DNA from: Patagioenas fasciata
Taxonomy: Eukaryota > Chordata > Aves > Columbiformes > Columbidae
Direction: 5' to 3'
Assembly: GCF_037038585.1 (NCBI RefSeq)
Contig: NC_092526.1
Coordinates: 6,224,001 to 6,288,000 of the forward strand
DNA length: 64,000 bases
Shown: in pieces, positions 58,101-64,000 of the stretch
Numbering within the stretch: the stretch's first letter is position 1
Layout: each line of letters opens with the position of its first letter
The notes under the pieces: model-generated
The model's database searches: none
Seen by the model: only the letters and a program-made list of their open reading frames with translations
What the model was told of the DNA's origin: nothing
Position numbers and translations under genes: made by a program

Positions 58101-60559
58101 GTTGAAGACATATATAAAAATATTGCAGGTGACTTGGATCCAGAGTGTTTTGGAGGCATAGCTAGGGGAGTCATTCATTTACATGGCTGACCACTACAGT
58201 ATGGGAGATAAATCAGAATTAAACATCCTTGCTTGAGGTAGAGGACAGGGAGCTACATCTATTATAGAAGAACCACCAAGGGTCTCCCAGCCTTGTGCTC
58301 CCATGCAGATGTTGTAGCCACAGTTTAGCGATAAGAAGGATTATCATAAGAAGCAGTAGGCTGACCCTCTTTTCAGCACTGCTCATGCCAAAATGCCTCT
58401 GTGCTCTTTACACTGGGTAATCGGGGTTGGCATACATGCCATGCCAAGATATGCATTGTTCTCCTATATATTATGCTATGTACATGCATTGCTTTCCTGA
58501 CGCCAGAGCAATAGGAGTTGGGTAACATCCACCTTCTTATGTGACGGGGTTCCTGCAGGAAACCTGTGTTTTGGATCCGGCTGTCCTGCATTCAGAACAA
58601 AAAGCATAAAAAATAAGGCCTTATAGTATGGAGTAGTTCATGTGAATGAAGGAAATTAAGATTGGGAAAAGGAAAGCACAGAGTCTGTGCTCCTTGGAGC
58701 AAACCCAGCTGATGTGAGGAACTGGTTTTGGGTGAACAGAGCTCAGGTTAAAATGGCATTGGCGGCACTTTACATCAGCAACATCTACTGTCATTTCATT
58801 TTCAACATGACAAACTATTTGGCCTAGAGAAAAAGGGGCATATTTTTCTAAAAGTTGAAATATTTCTCATTCGATGCCTTTGCAAGTGAAATGACTCCCT
58901 GTTTCCTGTTTCCAAAATATCTAATTTCAGGTTGTTGAGGAGTTTAGCCTGACTTTTAATTATTATCAGTGTTTCTTTTTTATTTTAGAGATTCTATTTC
59001 TCTGGAAAAACAGAGGTTTCATTTTAGATTGAAGTAAGTCACTTTTCCTCACTGGACCAATGAATTGCAAAACATCTACTTACTAAATTTTCCATGTGCC
59101 GTAACATCTGTTCAACAGTTGCCTTTTTCAGAATTTACTACAAGCACAGTGCTATTATAGCTGTGTCTTTCTGTCCCTCCTACATGCAGTCTTTGCCTTT
59201 CTTCTATGCTCTGGGTGCTGTCTGTACTCATATTATTGCAGCAGAAAAATGTAGAACATTAGCATCTGTTAATCCTTTTATACATCAAGTCTTCACATGT
59301 TTGGCCAACTCTGCTTTTCATTGTGCCTGTCTCTGGAACAGCCTCACAACTCCAGATACAGCAAAATAACCCAAAGTGTAGCCTGGCCATGTGGAACCGC
59401 TGGAAGGCTATTTTAGAATTAAGATAATTCAAAGGTTTAAGTGTGTTTGCTGGATCCCTAGGAGCAAACTTTTATCCCAGTTTGCAGGGATTTAGCCATT
59501 CAGTTGTTATTAATATTGAGCCATGCTGCTGAATCTACATGTTCTGTAAGGAAATAACCTAGATTTTAGTGCTTTCCTTTACACTAGACACTTATTTCAG
59601 CAAATAATAAAAAGGATGAAATGAAACTTGTCCTTAGCCTACAATTTTACAGTGGCATGACAGAGAAGGAATAAGAGGCTAAAAAATAGCAAAGACCTTC
59701 ACACCACGTTTGGATCTTGGCTTTTCTTTCACACCACGTTTGAAAGTAATATATGGGGTAAAATAGAGATGCGGTTCCTGCCTAAAGGTTAAGCTGGAGG
59801 TAGATGGGTAAATGGTGGGGGACTGAAGTGAAAAGGAGAAATAGCTGCATCCCGTGATCCCAGTGTGATTCACCCTGGCAGGTCTCACCGTTGGGTCTTC
59901 TGGTGTTCATCAAACCGAAACACAGACCTGTCTGCAATGTGCCTCGACCGAGAGGCAATAAGCCCGGTGCTGCATGCTTCTGCTGATGAAAAGCTGATTT
60001 TTGGACTGCTGAGACAGAAACATGCCAAACATGATCAGCTGCAGAATCAGTCTAACCAGGGCAAAAGACTCCAACACAAACAGCCCAAATCCTAACCTAA
60101 AACCCAAATAAACAACTCAACATCAATTTTTCAAAAGAAAACAGGATTAATTAAGAACCAGACAGCTAGGGAAATTCTTTGAAAGGGACGATGATAGTAT
60201 TTTTGACTCTTTGTTTCATTCAGGAGACAACTCTGAACTTCATTTACAAAAAAAAAAAAATGTGACTTTAAGTGTTCATATTACTTAAATAACATGGGGA
60301 GAGATGCCTGAATTCCCACAGTGATACCGGAACAGGTGATGGCAGGTAAAACTTGTCCTTTAGGGACTTTGCATCCATTTCCCCCATCCCTTTAGAAGTC
60401 CCATCTGTGAAAGCCTATCCCACAGCTAAATGCCTCTGCCAGAAACTCTCTGGCCTAGGCAAAGAGAGACATTTTCCATCTCATTATAGTCAATAAGCAG
60501 AGATTGGGGTAAAGAAGAAATTGTTTTTAATATCCCACTCCCCACTTTCTGCTCTGCAG
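55106..60559. other. Unique DNA without a supportable gene
   Basis: Frames up to 131 codons (minus 56779-57174) show no recognisable domain. A 15-bp direct repeat TTCACACCACGTTTG occurs at 59698 and 59728, and an A run near 60248. Nothing else recognised. Confidence 0.45.
59698..59742. repeat. 15-bp direct repeat spaced 30 bp
   Basis: TTCACACCACGTTTG at 59698-59712 is repeated exactly at 59728-59742. The second copy continues differently, so this is a partial tandem duplication or a pair of CACGTT-type sites. Confidence 0.85.
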
Positions 60560-60720
60560 GGATACCAAGAGGCAACAGAACATTTTGGTACTGAACCTGT
60601 AGAACTTCTTGCTGAAATTATGCAACTTATGAACACAACTGAACATGGGGGATCTGCCATGGGATACCCAGGTGCTCGGGGCATTCCCACAGGACATGTC
60701 AGACCTGGTTTCACATCAGG
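60560..60720 (+). CDS. Candidate internal coding exon
   Basis: A strong pyrimidine tract and acceptor (CCCACTTTCTGCTCTGCAG) ends at 60559 and a donor (CAGGGTAAGCC) begins at 60721. The 161 bases between are open only in phase 0 and pass on two bases. The 53-residue peptide is acidic in its first third and has a helical-looking stretch (ELLAEIMQLMN, residues about 16-26). It ends Gly-rich with three consecutive Gly-x-y triplets (GYPGARGIP) before the pattern breaks. That tail recalls a collagen-type or flexible linker segment. I do not recognise the gene. The intact splice sites, the residue composition and the lack of a repeat make this the best coding candidate in the window, but no neighbouring exon with matching phase was found. 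Confidence 0.4.
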
Positions 60721-61559
60721 GTAAGCCAGCCAGCTCCAAACGTGCCAGAAGAGTCCAAACTCCCTCCCCTCGCCTCTTGGTTTGCCTCTTGGTGCTCTCC
60801 TGATGGGTCTCTATTCTGCACACCCGGCCCTGAGCACATCCAGTGCCTCTCTGAGCTTATCCACTGCTTGCAAAAAATATTTGTATAACTCAATTCCACA
60901 CCAAGGCTAAAAAGGTTAATGGGATCCTCACTTATGAATGCAGAAAGATGAACATTGCAGAGGATGAAAAATAGAAAGCGTTCTTAAGGTCACCTATGAG
61001 TAAATGTGAACAGGTGTAAGGTCTGCACAGCAGCATGTGGCACCACTGTTTCTCACAGACTATCACAGGCAAAGCCCTTCTTATTAATGGGCTGACAGGC
61101 ATGTTATTCAAACTGCAGGGTCAAAAACATCGTTACATTTCTGTGATATTCCACCCACACGATGGATCCTGGAGGAGATGCACTAGTCAGCCTTGCATAT
61201 GGGACCACAGCCGACTCATGGCCTGGGTTGCAGATGTAGGTCCATGGTGTGTCTGAAGTGGCATATACCTGCCTGAGTGGGAACTAAACCTTCTCTGAAC
61301 TGGGTTAATGCTAGAAAAACAAAAATAGCACGGACATCCCAGCAGCTCTAAGTTCTAGCTACGCGTGCTTGTGCAGGATACAAGCAGATGCCAGACAGAT
61401 CTACCCATACAAACTCTCTCTTCTCCAAACAGCTCATAAAACACAACAGAGAAATGACCAAAGCCTGACATTCACCAGGTTTCACATAATCAAATTTTAC
61501 AAGTTTCAAAAGCAACTCAGCAATGACTGCAAATTGCTAAAGAATAAAGTAGCAAATGA
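60721..61559. other. Unique DNA, nothing recognised
   Basis: Would be intron if the exon at 60560 is real. Only short chance frames. Confidence 0.45.
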
Positions 61560-61800
61560 TGAATTGATTGCCTGCTGTTTCTTTGTGTACTAATTTGCGT
61601 TATGGCTTTCCAATCTGAAATTGCTCGAGTAGATTTTTGCTGATTTTTTTTTTAGCTCCAATTGCAAATGAAATGACTGTGGTAAACTGAATGCATCAAG
61701 TATAATGAAGAATTGATCAATTGTTATATTGTAGGGCTTTTCTGAGCAGTGGTTTCTAGCCTATCTTCTTAAGATGAAAATTACAGTTATTAGCCAATTA
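61560..61800. promoter_or_regulatory. Motif-dense stretch, candidate conserved noncoding element
   Basis: Contains GCAAATGATGAATTGATTGC, TACTAATTTGCGTTATGGC, GAAATTGCTCGAGTAGA, CTCCAATTGCAAATGAAATG and GAATTGATCAATTGTTATA. Repeated AATT/ATTG and octamer-like cores cluster here. There are no long frames or repeats. The inference is a regulatory element. Confidence 0.27.
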
Positions 61801-63329
61801 CCAAGTACGAATGCAAATTGACTCTGGTTTTGATAACAGAAAGATGGAAGAAAACCTGAAGTAGTGCATATCTGCCTGTAATTGCCTTGTTTTTCCTATG
61901 GATGGTGATATACAGGTAACAGTTATTGTTGACTTATTCTCCAAGAAAATAATTAAGTTTTGTTACTTCCTCCTTCAGGAATGCCTTTTTTTTTTTTTTA
62001 AATCACCTTTTTCAATAAAAGGTTAAAAGGCAGAGCTCTATTTTATAAAGTCTATACTTGCTGTTATTAGTCAAGGAGGTGGAGGAGTAGAATTGAAAGC
62101 TCAGCATGGGAATGGTTACATGGAAATAAATTACTAGGATTCATCTTGTCTGGTGAGAAGAAACTTCCCTGCATTACGACTGTCTAAGAAAGAAAAGAGA
62201 GCGGTTCCCATCAAGAATACTCCACCTAGCAATCTGATTTTCTTTTATTTACTTTCTAAAGAACTAGAAAGAGCCAGGGCTGCATCTCCTGTAAAAAACA
62301 CCAGCACCACACTGGTTATGGTGGAGAAAATCCCCATCCCATCCCAGTAAACCCCCCCCATCTGACCAACCACCAGTGGACGTAGCTGGTCTCCTGGCTC
62401 AGTAGGTCTTCCAAGGACTCCAATCTCCCCAGTGCGTTTGGAGTCATTTTTAATCGAGTATAAATTTTAAAACACTCTGTGATCAAAGTGAGTTCAGCAT
62501 AAATGAGAAAAAATTGGTTGATCTACCTTCCGCACAGCAGATCCTCATCAAAACACATCTGCCTATAATACGCACCATATGGGGCAACAATTGTCTCGTG
62601 TTTATTCCTGTGCCTCCCTAATCCCGTGCCCGCTGTGGTCGTGTGTATCAGTACCTGCAGCTCTAGCTGGACAGCCAGAGAAAGGCATTTTGCTTTACAC
62701 AAGTGTAATTATGGAGATGTTTTTTTCTTATTATGGTAATTACATCCTAAAAGATCGCACAGGTAGCAGCCATAAATGTAATGAAGACTCAGCTGATACC
62801 AGCTGAACTGGTTTTTTTTTTTTAATATCAAAAAGCAGATTATAGCTGAAGTCCTTACAGATTCCTGAAACCCTCCTATTTTTATGATTGCTGCTACTAC
62901 TCCTGGTAAATAAGCAGAAATCTGAGCAGTAACCAAAGTATAGATGACTGAACACAAAAAGGAAAATGAGTACCTGTTGGAACAGCTAACGGGGACTAAA
63001 TTCCTCTAAATAAAAACAGTAAATGCATTTATCTGGAGGTTTTAACGCACAGGTACTGAATGCCTTGGTCTTTCATGATATGAATAGCCACCAACAGATC
63101 TCATTGCAGTCATAGCTATACAATAGGCAGCATTTTCCCCAACCAGAGGTATGAGATTCCCACGAAATACCACCACAGTGGAGGGAAACTGCCGTCTGGA
63201 ACCAACTGTCCTGTTTCTATAGGAGGAAAGCGCTAATGCATTTTAAATTTGAAGATAATTACGGCTATATGTACAGAAACCACATCTTTTGAATGCTGAA
63301 GAAACAGTGAGTATTGCTGATAAACTTGG
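61801..63329. other. Unique DNA without a supportable gene
   Basis: T runs at 61986 and about 62812, and a short C run near 62352. Chance frames only. Confidence 0.45.
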
Positions 63330-63480
63330 TTGCTGCAAATCTATTAGACTTAATATCGTGCTTCCACGGTTGGGAGTACACATCATTATCTTATCACGCT
63401 GGCCAGGCAAGTCGACAACTATTTCTGGCTCAATATTTTAAAATCCATCCGAAGTGCTCTAATGCATGAGGAGGGTTTTT
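63330..63480. promoter_or_regulatory. Motif-dense stretch, weak candidate element
   Basis: TTAATATCGTGCTTCCACGG, ATCATTATCTTATCACGCTG and CAGGCAAGTCGACAACTATT retain several CpGs together with GATA-like (CTTATC) and TAAT-like cores. Weak evidence, composition only. Confidence 0.2.
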
Positions 63481-64000
63481 GCCTCAGCAGCAGGAGCTGC
63501 TATGTGCTCGAGTCCATGTTGCGTTGAGTGTCTCCAAGTTTCAAAGAGCTGTCAGTCTGTGAGAGGACGAAGGACAGGGTCACAGACAACCTGAATTTCG
63601 GTAGGGAGGTGTCGAGATCCTTCCAGGTTTGTGTATTATTTGGGAAGTGTAGCGTGCCCATGTACATTGCTGCAGAACAGTAACGAATAAAGCTTCACTC
63701 TAACAGCAAGAGCCAACCAAACCATTCCTCCTAAACGTCAAAACCCTGACAGAAAAGCCCATTATAACCATGTGAGGAGTGTGCGGCTGCCGAAACCGGT
63801 ATTGTGCCAGTGAATGGAGTGAGTAAGAGCGATGAATAATAGCAAAACAATAGCAGGAAGAATTGCCCCGTCACCCTGCATACATTAGGAACTAAATCAC
63901 ACCCAGGACAAACGCACGATTCAGGCATTTGGCAGCACTAAGCTGCCTTCAGTCCGAGTGCCCTTATCTTTCTGCCAGTCTCTGCTGCATCCTGGATGCA
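63481..64000. other. Unique DNA to the window edge
   Basis: Relatively CpG-containing sequence (for example 63540-63660 and 63770-63830) without a recognisable repeat. A 65-codon minus frame at 63731-63928 has a hydrophobic centre but no other support. Confidence 0.4.

Noticed and set aside
30265..60720. One gene formed by the exons at 30265, 34153 and 60560
   Set aside because: Phases do not match: the first passes on two bases, the second one, and the third is open only in phase 0. At least one missing exon would be needed between each pair.
1..64000. tRNA, rRNA, bacterial operons, phage or plasmid functions
   Set aside because: No cloverleaf with A/B boxes, no rRNA stretches and no dense gene arrays were seen; the repeats are those of a bird nuclear genome.

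Overview
The window reads as nuclear DNA of a bird. The interspersed repeats are short, 5'-truncated CR1 LINE fragments of the avian type, a solo endogenous-retrovirus LTR of a kind common in bird genomes, and a few very old MIR/L2-like remnants. I see no Alu, L1 or rodent SINEs. The base composition is AT-rich, introns or intergenic DNA dominate, and there are no bacterial gene arrays or operons. The species and locus cannot be named from the sequence alone.

No complete protein-coding gene is recognisable. The reading frames longer than 60 codons are mostly chance, repeat-derived, or created by the tetranucleotide repeat. Four short plus-strand stretches could be exons: 8209-8454, 30265-30423, 34153-34249 and 60560-60720. 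The third starts at an ATG, encodes a signal-peptide-like leader and ends at a strong splice donor. The second and fourth are open frames bounded by good acceptors and donors. Their splice phases do not let them join directly to each other, so they are not consecutive exons of one coding sequence. They remain candidates.

Layout: 1-10.5 kb is unique AT-rich DNA with AT/CA microsatellites and a GC-richer patch at about 9.6-10.2 kb. 10.5-16.5 kb holds an old MIR-like remnant, a CR1 copy, a second MIR-like remnant and a 529-bp solo LTR (15947-16475). 16.5-33.4 kb is unique sequence with a homeodomain/TCF-like motif cluster at 19.5 kb, an ancient repeat at 26.4 kb, two perfect palindromes and one candidate exon. 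33447-34034 is a striking uninterrupted GAAA/GACA array of 147 tetramers with two periodic regimes, followed 119 bp later by the signal-peptide-like exon. 34.3-41.7 kb is unique DNA with two motif-dense stretches that look like developmental conserved elements. 41.7-55.1 kb carries most of the CR1 copies, including one with an internal deletion at a 6-bp repeat and an old sense CR1 lying against a younger antisense CR1. 55.1-64 kb is unique, with the candidate exon at 60.56 kb and further motif-dense stretches.

If there is a gene here, the most economical reading is a window lying in large introns or a gene desert with regulatory elements. That is inference: no alignment or expression data were available.
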